Shown here: positions 9,023 to 16,877 of the stretch, in pieces
Position numbering within the stretch: the stretch's first letter is position 1
Layout of the letters: every line of letters begins with the position of its first letter
Origin: Clostridiales bacterium
GTDB taxonomy: Bacteria > Bacillota > Clostridia > Oscillospirales > Oscillospiraceae
Direction: 5' to 3'
DNA: 49,765 nt
NCBI GenBank assembly: GCA_021203685.1
Contig: JAJQAS010000223.1
Coordinates: forward strand, 7,207 to 56,971
The notes under the pieces: generated by a model
Seen by the model: the letters and a program-made list of their open reading frames with translations, nothing else
Databases searched by the model: none
What the model was told of the DNA's origin: nothing
Position numbers and translations under genes: made by a program

Positions 9023-10108
9023 ATGAAGTTGTCGGATGAACTGGCGTTGTCCTACTATAAAACAGTGGCAGAGATCGACTCCGCCCATTCTGTCCAGCTG
9101 GTACAGCACATCGAAACCAAAAAATTTGCGGTCAAAAAGCATCTCACGGTCTATCACCTGGACATTTACCGGGCGCTGCAAGCCGTCCCCATCCGCAACA
9201 CACCCCGCATCTACCTGCTTGCGGAGGACGAGACCGGTCTGACCATCATCGAGGAATACCTTCCAGGCGACACATTGCAGGAGTTGGTGGACCGACATGG
9301 CCCTCTGCCAGAGGAGCAGGTCCTGAACTATGCGATCCAGCTCTGCCAAATCGTTTCCGCGCTGCACCATCGGGAGCCACCCATCATCCACCGGGACATC
9401 AAGCCCTCCAACGTCATCCTTTCGCCGGACGGTGTCATCAAGCTGCTGGACATGAACGCGGCCAAGCACGCCGTGCCCAGCCAGACCCGCGACACGGTGC
9501 TGATGGGTACGGTGGGGTTTGCCGCCCCGGAACAGTACGGTTTTGGCCCGTCTGGCGCACAGAGCGATCTGTTCGCCGTGGGGGTGCTGATGAATGTGCT
9601 GGCGACCGGATCACTCCCGGCGGAACGGCGGGCAGGGGGCAGGCTGGCCCCGGTCATACAGAGGTGCATCGAACTGGACCCGGCGAACCGGTATGGCAGC
9701 ATAGACGACCTGCGGTCGGAACTGACCCGCCTCCAATCGGAGAGCGACGGCAAAACAGTTTCGGCCCATGTACAGACCTGGCGGCGTTCCCTGCCCCCGG
9801 GATTCCGCAGCGGCTCCATCACCCATATGGTCATCGCGTTGATCGGATACGCCGCCATGATCTTCATCGGCTGGTGCCTGGAGATGGAGAACATGACGCC
9901 CTTCGCCCTGACCGTCAACCGCCTTGCCATCATTGTGATCGAGCTGTCTGTGGTCTTTTTCTCCGCAGATTATCGCGGTGTCCAGGCCCATTTGCCGCTG
10001 ACCAGAAACAAAAATCCAGTGATCCACTTTATTGGCATCGTGGTCTATGACGTCGTCATAGTCTTTGCGTTGTTTATGCTTTTAATCGTCTACGACGCCA
10101 GCCTGTAA
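9023..10108 (+). CDS. Membrane-anchored Ser/Thr protein kinase (Hanks type) with a DMN variant of DFG
   Basis: A 361-residue protein with an N-terminal eukaryotic-type kinase domain (about 10-235) and a C-terminal membrane part. Visible are the invariant lysine in FAVKKHL (K38), the HRDIKPSNVIL catalytic loop (H123-R124-D125, N130) and the APEQY motif of the activation segment. The Mg-binding DFG is replaced by D143-M-N. The glycine-rich loop is not obvious. About three hydrophobic helices follow near 260-360, starting at HMVIALIGYAAMIFIGW, so the kinase domain is tethered at the inner face of the membrane. No PASTA domains are present, so it is not PrkC. It starts at ATG 9023 behind GGGGGTGAT. 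Confidence 0.88.
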   Translation: MKLSDELALSYYKTVAEIDSAHSVQLVQHIETKKFAVKKHLTVYHLDIYRALQAVPIRNTPRIYLLAEDETGLTIIEEYLPGDTLQELVDRHGPLPEEQVLNYAIQLCQIVSALHHREPPIIHRDIKPSNVILSPDGVIKLLDMNAAKHAVPSQTRDTVLMGTVGFAAPEQYGFGPSGAQSDLFAVGVLMNVLATGSLPAERRAGGRLAPVIQRCIELDPANRYGSIDDLRSELTRLQSESDGKTVSAHVQTWRRSLPPGFRSGSITHMVIALIGYAAMIFIGWCLEMENMTPFALTVNRLAIIVIELSVVFFSADYRGVQAHLPLTRNKNPVIHFIGIVVYDVVIVFALFMLLIVYDASL

Positions 10109-10158
10109 ACGGCTGTTCTTATCTTACCACATTGTGTCTGCTATTTCCACCCATTCCG

Positions 10159-10183
10159 CCGCAACTCTCTCGTCGAGTTGCGG
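10159..10183 (+). repeat. Hairpin between the kinase and AraC genes
   Basis: CCGCAACTC and GAGTTGCGG form a 9-bp perfect stem around TCTCGTC. There is no T run after it, so it is a weak terminator candidate at best. Confidence 0.35.
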
Positions 10184-10245
10184 GAATCATCTGTCAGAAG
10201 GAACTGTTACGAAGGGCCAATCGCTCATACAGCGGGAGAATGAAC

Positions 10246-11229
10246 ATGAACACAGAGTTGTTCCGAATGCTGAAACGAATCACGCCGGAGGAAAAGGCCG
10301 CCCTGGACGGCCAGAAAAATGTCCAGTGGTCGATCTATACCGATGCGCCGCAGCAAAGCGTCATCGAGCACGAGAAGCTGCTGACGGAGAACCGGCTCAT
10401 CACAGCGCGCAAACACACCCGGTTCGTCTACTTTCCGCCCCATACCCACGACTACGTGGAGTTTTTCTGTGTGCTGTCCGGTTCCATCACCCATCGCGTG
10501 GAGGGGAGAGAGCTGGTGGTCTCCAGTGGAGAGCTGCTGCTGATGAACCAGCACACCGAACACGAGATCCTTCCCTGCGGGGCGGACGACCTGGCCATCA
10601 ACCTGATTATTATGCCGTCTTTCTTTGAGGAAGTGCGGCAGATGGTGGGGCGGGACAACTTTTTGGCGGAATTTATGTTGAATATCCTCCAGCAGGAGGA
10701 CAGCGCCGCCCAATACCTCTATTTCGCCGTTGCGGACGACCTGTGCATCCAGAACCTGGTAGAAAACATCGTCTACACCATCCTCTGCAAGCAGCACAAT
10801 GAGGAGCGGGTGCTGAGCGTCTCGGTAGCGCTGCTGTTCCTGCACCTGTTGAACGCGGCGGAGCAGGTGCAAATTCCCATCAAAGCTACACAGGAGCAGG
10901 GGAACGCACTGGTTCTGGCCGCAGAGCAGTACATCCGTGAAGAATACCGGGGCGGTACCCTAAATGAGCTGGCCCGCCGCATCGGATATTCCGCGCCCGC
11001 CCTGAGCCGACTGATCAAAAAGTACACCGGCACGACGTTCAAGGAATTGCAGACAAAACAGCGCATGGAACAGGTGATGCACCTGCTGCGGGATACCGAC
11101 CAGCCCATCAACGAAATCGCCGCCTCAGTGGGCTACGAAAACCAGAGCTTTTTCTATAAGCGGTTTCAGCGGGAATTTGGCATGAGCCCGAAAGAGGCGC
11201 GCCAGAAGCTGCGAAACCGTGTGACCTGA
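10246..11229 (+). CDS. AraC family transcriptional regulator with N-terminal cupin
   Basis: A 327-residue DNA-binding regulator. The N-terminal cupin-like sensor has FPPHTHDYVEFFCVLSG and the GELLLMNQHTEH metal/ligand-barrel motif (about 60-115). The C-terminal pair of helix-turn-helix units has YSAPALSRLIKKYTG (about 245) and GYENQSFFYKRFQREFGMSP (about 295), the AraC/XylS signature. The frame opens earlier, at 10132. GGGAG at 10234-10238 best fits ATG 10246; ATG 10240 is possible. It lies upstream of an alcohol dehydrogenase gene whose promoter region carries a two-turn direct repeat of the type AraC proteins bind, suggesting local activation by a sugar or small metabolite. Confidence 0.92.
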   Translation: MNTELFRMLKRITPEEKAALDGQKNVQWSIYTDAPQQSVIEHEKLLTENRLITARKHTRFVYFPPHTHDYVEFFCVLSGSITHRVEGRELVVSSGELLLMNQHTEHEILPCGADDLAINLIIMPSFFEEVRQMVGRDNFLAEFMLNILQQEDSAAQYLYFAVADDLCIQNLVENIVYTILCKQHNEERVLSVSVALLFLHLLNAAEQVQIPIKATQEQGNALVLAAEQYIREEYRGGTLNELARRIGYSAPALSRLIKKYTGTTFKELQTKQRMEQVMHLLRDTDQPINEIAASVGYENQSFFYKRFQREFGMSPKEARQKLRNRVT

Positions 11230-11307
11230 CGGGAACCCGTCTCAACGTTCATTGTCGATGAGACAGGGAGGTTTTGCAACATTTTCAAACTGCTGTGCAA
11301 ATTGAGC

Positions 11308-11340
11308 AAAATCTGTCAGTGCATCGGATAAAATTTGTCA
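11308..11340 (+). promoter_or_regulatory. Direct repeat, probable AraC-family operator
   Basis: AAAATCTGTCA (11308-11318) and AAAATTTGTCA (11330-11340) match at 10 of 11 bases and are spaced 22 bp, two helical turns. The second copy abuts the -35 zone of a TATAAT box (11364-11369) that lacks a good -35. This is the usual layout of an AraC-activated promoter. Confidence 0.55.
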
Positions 11341-11363
11341 TTTCATTGAACACCGACTTCCTT

Positions 11364-11369
11364 TATAAT
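11364..11369 (+). promoter_or_regulatory. -10 element of an activator-dependent promoter
   Basis: A perfect TATAAT with only TTTCAT at the -35 position (11341-11346), consistent with activation from the adjoining direct repeat. Confidence 0.45.
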
Positions 11370-11447
11370 AGCAGCATCCGGTCACAAAAGGCCGCACAGG
11401 GCGTGTGGAGGACGGAATGTACCTCTTTCACAGGCAAAAAGGAAACC

Positions 11448-11463
11448 GTTCCATTTATGGAAC
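11448..11463 (+). promoter_or_regulatory. Perfect palindrome beside the second promoter
   Basis: GTTCCATTTATGGAAC: 6-bp arms and a 4-bp centre. It ends 5 bp before the TTGACA box of the promoter below. A likely repressor or activator operator; the factor is unknown. Confidence 0.5.
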
Positions 11464-11468
11464 TATAA

Positions 11469-11497
11469 TTGACAAAACTGGCTCCGTCGTTTATGCT
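11469..11497 (+). promoter_or_regulatory. Main promoter of the alcohol dehydrogenase gene
   Basis: TTGACA (11469-11474), 17 bp, TATGCT (11492-11497). The predicted start near 11504 leaves a leader of about 100 nt before ATG 11605. Confidence 0.75.
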
Positions 11498-11604
11498 ATA
11501 AGCAGACAACGAACCTCTGTTCTCCGCGACCGATGTGGGGACAGCGGCATAGAAGCAACCATCCACCTCATCGTTTTGCCACAGCGCAAGAAAGGAAGTT
11601 CCTT

Positions 11605-12747
11605 ATGGTCAATCGTTTTGTACTCAACGGCATCTCTTATCACGGCAAAGGGGCCATTCAGGAGATCCCCGGTCTGGTCCAGGCCAAGGGCCTGAACAAG
11701 GCGTTCATCGCCTCCGACCCCGATCTGGTCAAGTTCGGCGTCACCAAGAAGGTCACCGACCTGCTGGACGCGGCGGGCATGGCTTATGAGGTCTATTCCG
11801 ACATCAAGCCCAACCCCACCATCGAGAACGTCCTCTCCGGCGTGGAAGCCTACAAAGCCTCCGGCGCGGACTACATGATCACCATCGGCGGCGGCTCCTC
11901 CATGGACACCGGCAAGGCCATCGGCATCATCATCAACAACCCGGAGTTCGCGGACGTTCGCTCTCTGGAGGGCGTGGCCCCCACCAAGAACCGCACCGTC
12001 TACACCATCGCCGTCCCCACCACCGCCGGCACCGCCGCTGAGGCCACCATCAACTACGTCATCACTGACGTGCAGAAAAAGCGCAAGTTCGTCTGCGTGG
12101 ACGTGAACGACATCCCCGACATCGCCATCGTGGACCCGGATATGATGTCCACCATGCCCAAGGGCCTGACCGCATCCACCGGCATGGACGCTCTGACCCA
12201 CGCCATCGAGGGCTACACCACCAAGGCCGCCTGGGAGCTGGCCGACTGCCTGAACCTGGAGGCCATCAAGCTCATCTCCAAGAACCTGCGCGCCGCCGTC
12301 AAGAACGAGCAGGAAGGCCGGGAGGGTATGGCTCTGGGTCAGTTCGTCACCGGCATGGCCTTCTCCAACGTGGGCCTGGGCATCGCCCACTCCATGGCCC
12401 ACACCCTGGGCGCGGTGTATGACACCCCCCACGGCGTGGCCTGCGCCATGATGCTGCCCATCGTCATGGAGTACAACGCCGACGCCACCGGCACCAAGTT
12501 CAAGGACATCGCCGAGGCGATGGGCGTGGACACCACCGGCATGGACCAGGAGACCTACCGCAAAGCCGCCATCGACGCCGTCAAGCAGCTCTCCGCCGAC
12601 GTGGGCATCCCCACCAAGCTGGAGAAGATGAAAGAAGAAGATTTGGACTTCCTGGCCCAGTCCGCCGCCGCCGACGCCTGCGCCCCCGGCAACCCCAAGG
12701 AGGCCAGCATCGAGGACTTCAAGACCCTGTTCCGCAAGCTGATGTAA
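11605..12747 (+). CDS. fucO: Iron-containing alcohol dehydrogenase, lactaldehyde reductase type
   Basis: A 380-residue group III (Fe-dependent) alcohol dehydrogenase, best fit FucO, reducing L-lactaldehyde to 1,2-propanediol with NADH. Visible are the cofactor loop GGGSSMDTGKAIGI (about 95-108), PTTAGTAAEATINYVI, the iron-site region TGMDALTHAIEGY (Asp and His ligands, about 192-204), and AHSMAHTLGAVYDTPHGVACA (two more His ligands, about 262-282). ATG 11605 has GGAAG upstream and fits the family N terminus; an upstream in-frame start does not. Codon use is extremely C-rich at third positions, as in highly expressed genes. No fucose or rhamnose genes are adjacent, so the aldehyde source is open. 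Confidence 0.9.
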   Translation: MVNRFVLNGISYHGKGAIQEIPGLVQAKGLNKAFIASDPDLVKFGVTKKVTDLLDAAGMAYEVYSDIKPNPTIENVLSGVEAYKASGADYMITIGGGSSMDTGKAIGIIINNPEFADVRSLEGVAPTKNRTVYTIAVPTTAGTAAEATINYVITDVQKKRKFVCVDVNDIPDIAIVDPDMMSTMPKGLTASTGMDALTHAIEGYTTKAAWELADCLNLEAIKLISKNLRAAVKNEQEGREGMALGQFVTGMAFSNVGLGIAHSMAHTLGAVYDTPHGVACAMMLPIVMEYNADATGTKFKDIAEAMGVDTTGMDQETYRKAAIDAVKQLSADVGIPTKLEKMKEEDLDFLAQSAAADACAPGNPKEASIEDFKTLFRKLM

Positions 12748-12777
12748 GGGACTGCCGCAGAGCACCCTAAACGACGG

Positions 12778-12812
12778 ATTCCCCACAGGAGCATACCTGT
12801 GGGGAATTTTTT
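12778..12812 (+). terminator. Terminator of the alcohol dehydrogenase gene
   Basis: ATTCCCCACAGG (12778-12789) pairs perfectly with 12796-12807 and is followed by six Ts. Confidence 0.9.
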
Positions 12813-12851
12813 GAATAGTTTTGTATAGGTTTTCGTATATAAAAATTGAAA

Positions 12852-13811
12852 TTATTTGAGGTTTTTGTCCAGCCAGCCCCACAGCACGTTCATATTCCAC
12901 TCGCTGGAATACTCCTTGTCCTCATGGTCGGCGTGGGGCAGGGGAACGAACTCCACCCGGCCCTGGCCCAGCTTCTGGTAGATGGCGTTGACAAAGTTGA
13001 CGCTCTGCACAAAGGGCACCAGCCGGTCCATGCATCCGTGCTCCACCAGCATGGGAGCCATGGCGTCGCTGATGTAGGCGGCGGGGTTGGCCTTGGCCAG
13101 CCATTCGTCGGAAAGGGTGGGCAGCGCGCCGCCCATGTAAGCGCTTTCGGCGGAGTCAGCCTGGTCGTGATCCACAAAGCTGACGCCGTTGGCCCGGGCC
13201 TGGTCGTCCATGGGGCGGAAATCCATGGGGCCGAACTGGTCCACCGCGGCCTGGACGGAGCAGTCGCCCTCCAGCGTCAGATCTTCCTCACCGGGGAACT
13301 GGCCGTTGGGGATGTTCATGCCCATCATTGCCGCCAGGTTGCCTCCGGCGCTGCCGCCCAGGGCGCAGATGCGGTCAGGGTCGATGGAATACTCCGCCGC
13401 GTTCCGCCGCAGGAAACGGAACGCCTCCCGGCAGTCCAGCACGGCGGCGGGGAAAATGGCTTCGCCGCTGAGCCGGTACTCCACTGAGGCGATGGCGTAC
13501 CCGTGGGAGAGGCCCTGCAAATAGGTGTCCATGTGGTCGTCCCGCTTGTCGCCCATGCCGAAGCCGCCGCCGTGCAGATGGACCACCACCGGGAAGGGGC
13601 CTTCACCCTCTTCCGGCAGATAGAGGTCCAGCCGCTGGGCAGGGGACTGGTGGGCATAGGGAATGTCCAGATATTTGCGCTTCACCCAGCTGATGTCCGC
13701 CATTTTCATCTCCACGGCAGGCGCGTCGCCCTCTGCGGGGGCGTCGAACCGGAGGGAGCCTTCCAGCTTGTCGTAATCTTCCAGGCTAAAGCCTTTCGTT
13801 TCTTCGCTCAT
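12852..13811 (-). CDS. Alpha/beta hydrolase (hormone-sensitive-lipase/BD-FAE type esterase)
   Basis: A 319-residue cytosolic serine hydrolase without a signal peptide. The oxyanion motif HLHGGGFGMGD (about residue 80) marks the HSL-like esterase group. The nucleophile elbow is GGSAGGNLAAMMG (Ser in GxSxG, about 155). The acid is probably in HGCMDRLVPF and the base in PHADHEDK. ATG 13811 is preceded by AAAGGATGG. It lies downstream of the symporter gene on the same strand, with a terminator-like hairpin between them, so expression is at most partly coupled. Together with the tannase-like esterase it suggests intracellular ester hydrolysis; the substrate is not known. Confidence 0.87.
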   Translation of the reverse strand: MSEETKGFSLEDYDKLEGSLRFDAPAEGDAPAVEMKMADISWVKRKYLDIPYAHQSPAQRLDLYLPEEGEGPFPVVVHLHGGGFGMGDKRDDHMDTYLQGLSHGYAIASVEYRLSGEAIFPAAVLDCREAFRFLRRNAAEYSIDPDRICALGGSAGGNLAAMMGMNIPNGQFPGEEDLTLEGDCSVQAAVDQFGPMDFRPMDDQARANGVSFVDHDQADSAESAYMGGALPTLSDEWLAKANPAAYISDAMAPMLVEHGCMDRLVPFVQSVNFVNAIYQKLGQGRVEFVPLPHADHEDKEYSSEWNMNVLWGWLDKNLK

Positions 13812-13847
13812 TGTGATCCATCCTTTCTGTAGTAGGTATAAAGGTAT

Positions 13848-13890
13848 AAAAGCCGGGACAAACAGGGCGTTTCGCGCCCGGTGCCCCGGC
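13848..13890 (-). terminator. Terminator-like hairpin after the symporter gene
   Basis: On the minus strand GCCGGG pairs with CCCGGC and encloses an inner GGGCG-CGAAA-CGCCC stem; TTTTAT follows. It separates the symporter and hydrolase genes. Confidence 0.55.
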
Positions 13891-13912
13891 CAGGGGAGAT
13901 TGCTTATATCGT

Positions 13913-15271
13913 TTATCTATCCATGGGTGGCTTCTCGCCCAGGCTGGCGCGGATCTGCGGCAGATACTTCTCCACGTCCATCAGCAGGACGCCCAGCAGC
14001 AGCACGACGGAGACGATGGCGCCCAGCCAGCCATAGCCGAAGCGAACGGCGGAGACCACGGCGTCAGACTGCACAGCGGCGGTGGCGTCGTAGCCCACGG
14101 CGGCCAGTACCCAGGCGGTGCAGGCGGAACCGAAGCCGATGCCGATCTTGGAGCCGATAGACTGGGAGGAACCCATCAGGCCCTCGGAACGGATGCCGGT
14201 CTTCCACTCGCCATAGTCGGCGGCGTCCGCGCAGAAGGCATACAGGCCGGCGAACATGGGGCCAATGCCAATGGAGCGGAGGATGGTACCGGCCAGCAGC
14301 AGGTTGGTGTTGGTGTCGGCGATGCCGATGATGCAGAAGCCCAAGATCATAACCAGCGCGCCGCAGGCCATAAACGCCCGCTTGGAAAACTTGTTGGAGA
14401 AATAGGGCATGAAGAACAGGACGATGATACCGGGGAGCTGCCCCACGCTCATCAGAGTGGTCATGTACATGGGGTCGCCCAGGACGATATTGCAGTAATA
14501 GACCAGGAAGGCGATGGCGTTGGCGTTGACGAACAGGGTCAGGGCGCCCAAAATCAGGGCGATCCAGAAATATTTGTTTTTGAATACCGCGGGGAGCTGC
14601 TCCTTCATGGGGAGGGTGTCCTTGGGTTTGCCCTCGGTGACATCCATGCCGACGGTCTCTTCACAGACCAGGCCGGGGATGAGGATGAGCACACCGGAGA
14701 GGAGGCCCAGGATGATACCGGTCATGGTCCAGCCAAAGTTGAGCTGGAGGGCGGTGATCATGGTACCCACCACCAGGCCCACGGCATTGTTGATGATGGA
14801 GGAGACGGTGGAGGTGGTGTTGCGGTCCTTGAAGTCACGGGTCATGCGGGCCAGCAGGGCGGTGTGGGCCACGCCGAAGATGGTGTAGACGATGCAGTTC
14901 AGGAAGATGTAGGTGGCATAGGCGTAGACCAGCTTCAGGGCCTCGCTCCAGCTCTGGGGAACGCTGAGGATGAGGATGATGCCGATACACATCAGGGGCG
15001 CGGCGATGATGAGCCAGGGGCGCGCCTTGCCCCATTTGGTGTTGGTTTTGTCCACGATGCCGCCCATGGTCAGGTCGGTGACGCCGTCCAGCAGACGGCA
15101 GACCACGAACATGGTGCCGATGGCCGCCGCGCCGATCAGCGCGGTGTCGGTGTAGTAGCTCAGCAGAAAGGATGCCAGCAGCGTGCTCATCACGTTGCCG
15201 CCGCCTGCGCCGCAGCCGTAGCAGATCTTTTTCCAGAACGGTATCTTTGCGCTTTCAACTGTCTGGTTCAT
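13913..15271 (-). CDS. GPH family (MelB-like) cation-coupled sugar/glycoside symporter
   Basis: A 452-residue integral membrane protein with about 12 hydrophobic helices. It belongs to the glycoside-pentoside-hexuronide:cation symporter family. The N terminus KICYGCGAGGGNVMS and the cytoplasmic loop DLTMGGIVDKTNTKWGKARPW are typical, as are CADAADYGEWKTGIRSEG and SIGSKIGIGFG in the second half. ATG 15271 is fixed by AAGGAGG and by where homology begins; the open frame extends 75 codons further up. It is divergent from the LysR gene and shares an overlapping promoter region with it. Likely substrates are small glycosides, hexuronides or aromatic esters; the sequence alone cannot choose. Confidence 0.9.
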   Translation of the reverse strand: MNQTVESAKIPFWKKICYGCGAGGGNVMSTLLASFLLSYYTDTALIGAAAIGTMFVVCRLLDGVTDLTMGGIVDKTNTKWGKARPWLIIAAPLMCIGIILILSVPQSWSEALKLVYAYATYIFLNCIVYTIFGVAHTALLARMTRDFKDRNTTSTVSSIINNAVGLVVGTMITALQLNFGWTMTGIILGLLSGVLILIPGLVCEETVGMDVTEGKPKDTLPMKEQLPAVFKNKYFWIALILGALTLFVNANAIAFLVYYCNIVLGDPMYMTTLMSVGQLPGIIVLFFMPYFSNKFSKRAFMACGALVMILGFCIIGIADTNTNLLLAGTILRSIGIGPMFAGLYAFCADAADYGEWKTGIRSEGLMGSSQSIGSKIGIGFGSACTAWVLAAVGYDATAAVQSDAVVSAVRFGYGWLGAIVSVVLLLGVLLMDVEKYLPQIRASLGEKPPMDR

Positions 15272-15331
15272 AATAATAGTTCCTCCTTTGTGTCTCATTG
15301 GGCTAATTGTCAAAAACCTGACTGTAAAAAT

Positions 15332-15360
15332 ATTATATTCTGCACACAGTTGACAAACAA
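15332..15360 (-). promoter_or_regulatory. Promoter of the symporter gene
   Basis: On the minus strand TTGTTT, 17 bp, TATAAT (15355-15360 and 15332-15337). Its -35 overlaps that of the divergent LysR promoter. Confidence 0.65.
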
Positions 15361-15379
15361 TTCTTTTTTGATATATAAT
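15350..15379 (+). promoter_or_regulatory. Promoter of the LysR gene
   Basis: TTGACA (15350-15355), 18 bp, TATAAT (15374-15379). It overlaps the divergent symporter promoter. Confidence 0.65.
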
Positions 15380-15380
15380 T

Positions 15381-15397
15381 GATTCCAATATAGAATC
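15381..15397 (+). promoter_or_regulatory. LysR-type dyad (T-N11-A)
   Basis: GATTC-N7-GAATC sits at the predicted start of LysR transcription. This fits autorepression plus control of the divergent gene. A related CGATTCCAA occurs upstream of the tannase-like gene near 16743. Confidence 0.5.
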
Positions 15398-15513
15398 GAC
15401 CATTGAACTGTCGTTCCATAGGAAGAAGCCGCTGGCTGCCAGCCGCGCACCGCAGGCGAGCGGCGGACAACAGGAGGACCGTCCGGCTTTTTCCATACAG
15501 GGAGGTTTTGCAC

Positions 15514-16458
15514 ATGGAAATTTCTTATTTTCGAGAGTTCGTCGTTCTGGCGGAGACCAGAAATTTCGGTGAGGCAGCGGAGCGGCTCTTCATCGGCCAG
15601 TCCTCTCTTTCCAAGCATATCAAGACGTTGGAGACCCAGCTGGGACAGCCCCTCTTTGTGCGCACCTCCCGCAAGGTGGATTTGACCCCCTTCGGGGAGG
15701 TCATGCTTCCTTACGCCCAGTCCATCGCCAGGCTGCAATATGAGTACGAAACGGCGGCCTTCAACTTCTGCAACCGGGACACCGCCCCGCTGGAGATCGC
15801 CACCATCCCGGTAATGGCCCACTACGGCCTGATCGACGCCCTGATGCAGTTCAAACAGGACCACCCCTCCCTGCAGGTGAACATCCACGAGGCGGATTCC
15901 CTGGTAGCCCGGGAGCTGCTGCTGGACCGCACCTGCGAGCTGGTCTTTTACCGGGAAAGCCAGGCGTATATGGAGCGCGACCCGGAGAAGGAGCGGCAGA
16001 TGGTCAAGCTCCCCTTCGTCACCGACCGGCTGCTGGCGGTCCTTCCCCCGGAGCACCCCCTGTGCGAAGCCGCAGGGCTCGAGCTGTCCCAGCTGGAGGG
16101 GGAGAGCTTTGCCATGTTCCCTCCCGGTACGCTGCCCTATAACGTGTGTATGCGGGCCTGTCAGGAGGCCGGGTTCCTCCCCAACGTGATCTTCACCTCC
16201 AACAATCTGGAGGCCATTCTGGATACCGTGCGCCGGGGCAGCTGTGTGGCGCTGCTGTTCACCCACCACATGAACTTCCCCCATCGGGTGGATTTCGGGG
16301 ATCATCCTCCCTTTGTGGAGGTGCCCGTTGTCCCCGCCATCAAAACCAGTCTCTACCTCTGCCACCGCAAGGGTGAGCCGCTCTCCGCCGCTGCCGCGTA
16401 CTTCATCGAGTACTGCAAGCAGGTCAAGACTCGGTTTGACGAGACTGCCGCCAATTAG
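15514..16458 (+). CDS. LysR family transcriptional regulator
   Basis: A 314-residue regulator. The N-terminal winged HTH has YFREFVVLAETRNFGEAAERL and SSLSKHIKTLETQLGQPLF (residues 5-50). The rest is the two-lobed periplasmic-binding-like effector domain. AGGGAGG precedes ATG 15514; the earlier open frame lacks family similarity. The dyad in the divergent promoter region suggests it controls the symporter gene and itself, and probably the tannase-like gene downstream. Its TAG stop (16456-16458) is formed by the duplicated target bases TTAG of an inserted MITE, so the C terminus may once have been different or the insertion exactly preserved it. Confidence 0.92.
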   Translation: MEISYFREFVVLAETRNFGEAAERLFIGQSSLSKHIKTLETQLGQPLFVRTSRKVDLTPFGEVMLPYAQSIARLQYEYETAAFNFCNRDTAPLEIATIPVMAHYGLIDALMQFKQDHPSLQVNIHEADSLVARELLLDRTCELVFYRESQAYMERDPEKERQMVKLPFVTDRLLAVLPPEHPLCEAAGLELSQLEGESFAMFPPGTLPYNVCMRACQEAGFLPNVIFTSNNLEAILDTVRRGSCVALLFTHHMNFPHRVDFGDHPPFVEVPVVPAIKTSLYLCHRKGEPLSAAAAYFIEYCKQVKTRFDETAAN

Positions 16459-16622
16459 GGAACCTCTGATTAAATAACTCCCGGCGTCTGGACGGCATAT
16501 TTCGTGCAACTCTTCGTTGCGAAATCTTGAAATCCACAAAGGATTCCTGCGATTTCGCGCCTCGATTTGCGCAAAATCTGCTCGCCCAGCCATCCAAGGC
16601 CATTTAATCAGAGCTTCCTTAG
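16455..16622 (+). mobile_element. 160-bp MITE with 17-bp terminal inverted repeats and TTAG target duplication
   Basis: The element proper is 16459-16618. The left end GGAACCTCTGATTAAAT and the right end (reverse complement GGAAGCTCTGATTAAAT) differ at one base. TTAG flanks both sides (16455-16458 and 16619-16622), a 4-bp target duplication. The interior has imperfect inner symmetry (TCTGGACGGC against GCCATCCAAGGCC) and no open frame, so it must have moved with a transposase encoded elsewhere. The left TTAG contains the LysR stop codon. Confidence 0.75.
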
Positions 16623-16738
16623 CAATGTGCAATTTGCAATGAATAGAAAACAAGTAAAATTTCCTGGCGTACGGCAGTGGAAGGAGCTTGTTTGCGTGAT
16701 AGCTGCACATTGCCAACTGCTCATTGCAAATTGAATTT
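16619..16738. repeat. GCAAT-family repeats
   Basis: TTAGCAATGTGCAATTTGCAATG begins at 16619, and an inverted relative (TGCACATTGCC...CTCATTGCAAATTG) lies at about 16709-16734. The same words recur at 26147-26176 and 33717-33748, always just after a gene. Between the two arms (about 16645-16705) nothing else is evident. Confidence 0.5.
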
Positions 16739-16779
16739 AAATCGATTCCAAAAGGGAAAGAGAAAAAGAAAAAATGGAA

Positions 16780-16808
16780 TTGCGCTTTTTGGTGATTCTG
16801 TCTAAACT
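16780..16808 (+). promoter_or_regulatory. Candidate promoter of the tannase-like gene
   Basis: TTGCGC (16780-16785), 17 bp, TAAACT (16803-16808). A CGATTCCAA word resembling the LysR dyad lies about 36 bp upstream of it. Confidence 0.4.
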
Positions 16809-16877
16809 ATAAGGCAGAAGCACCTCGTTCATTTGTGACTAATTCGTGAATTGAGATTTTTCAAAGGAGTGATACGT

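Noticed and set aside
10159..10183. Terminator of the kinase gene
   Set aside because: The stem is good but no T run follows; it was kept only as a hairpin with low confidence.
11405..11695. 96-codon frame upstream of and overlapping fucO, possible leader peptide
   Set aside because: It spans the TTGACA/TATGCT promoter and enters fucO in another frame. The composition is typical of a shadow frame.
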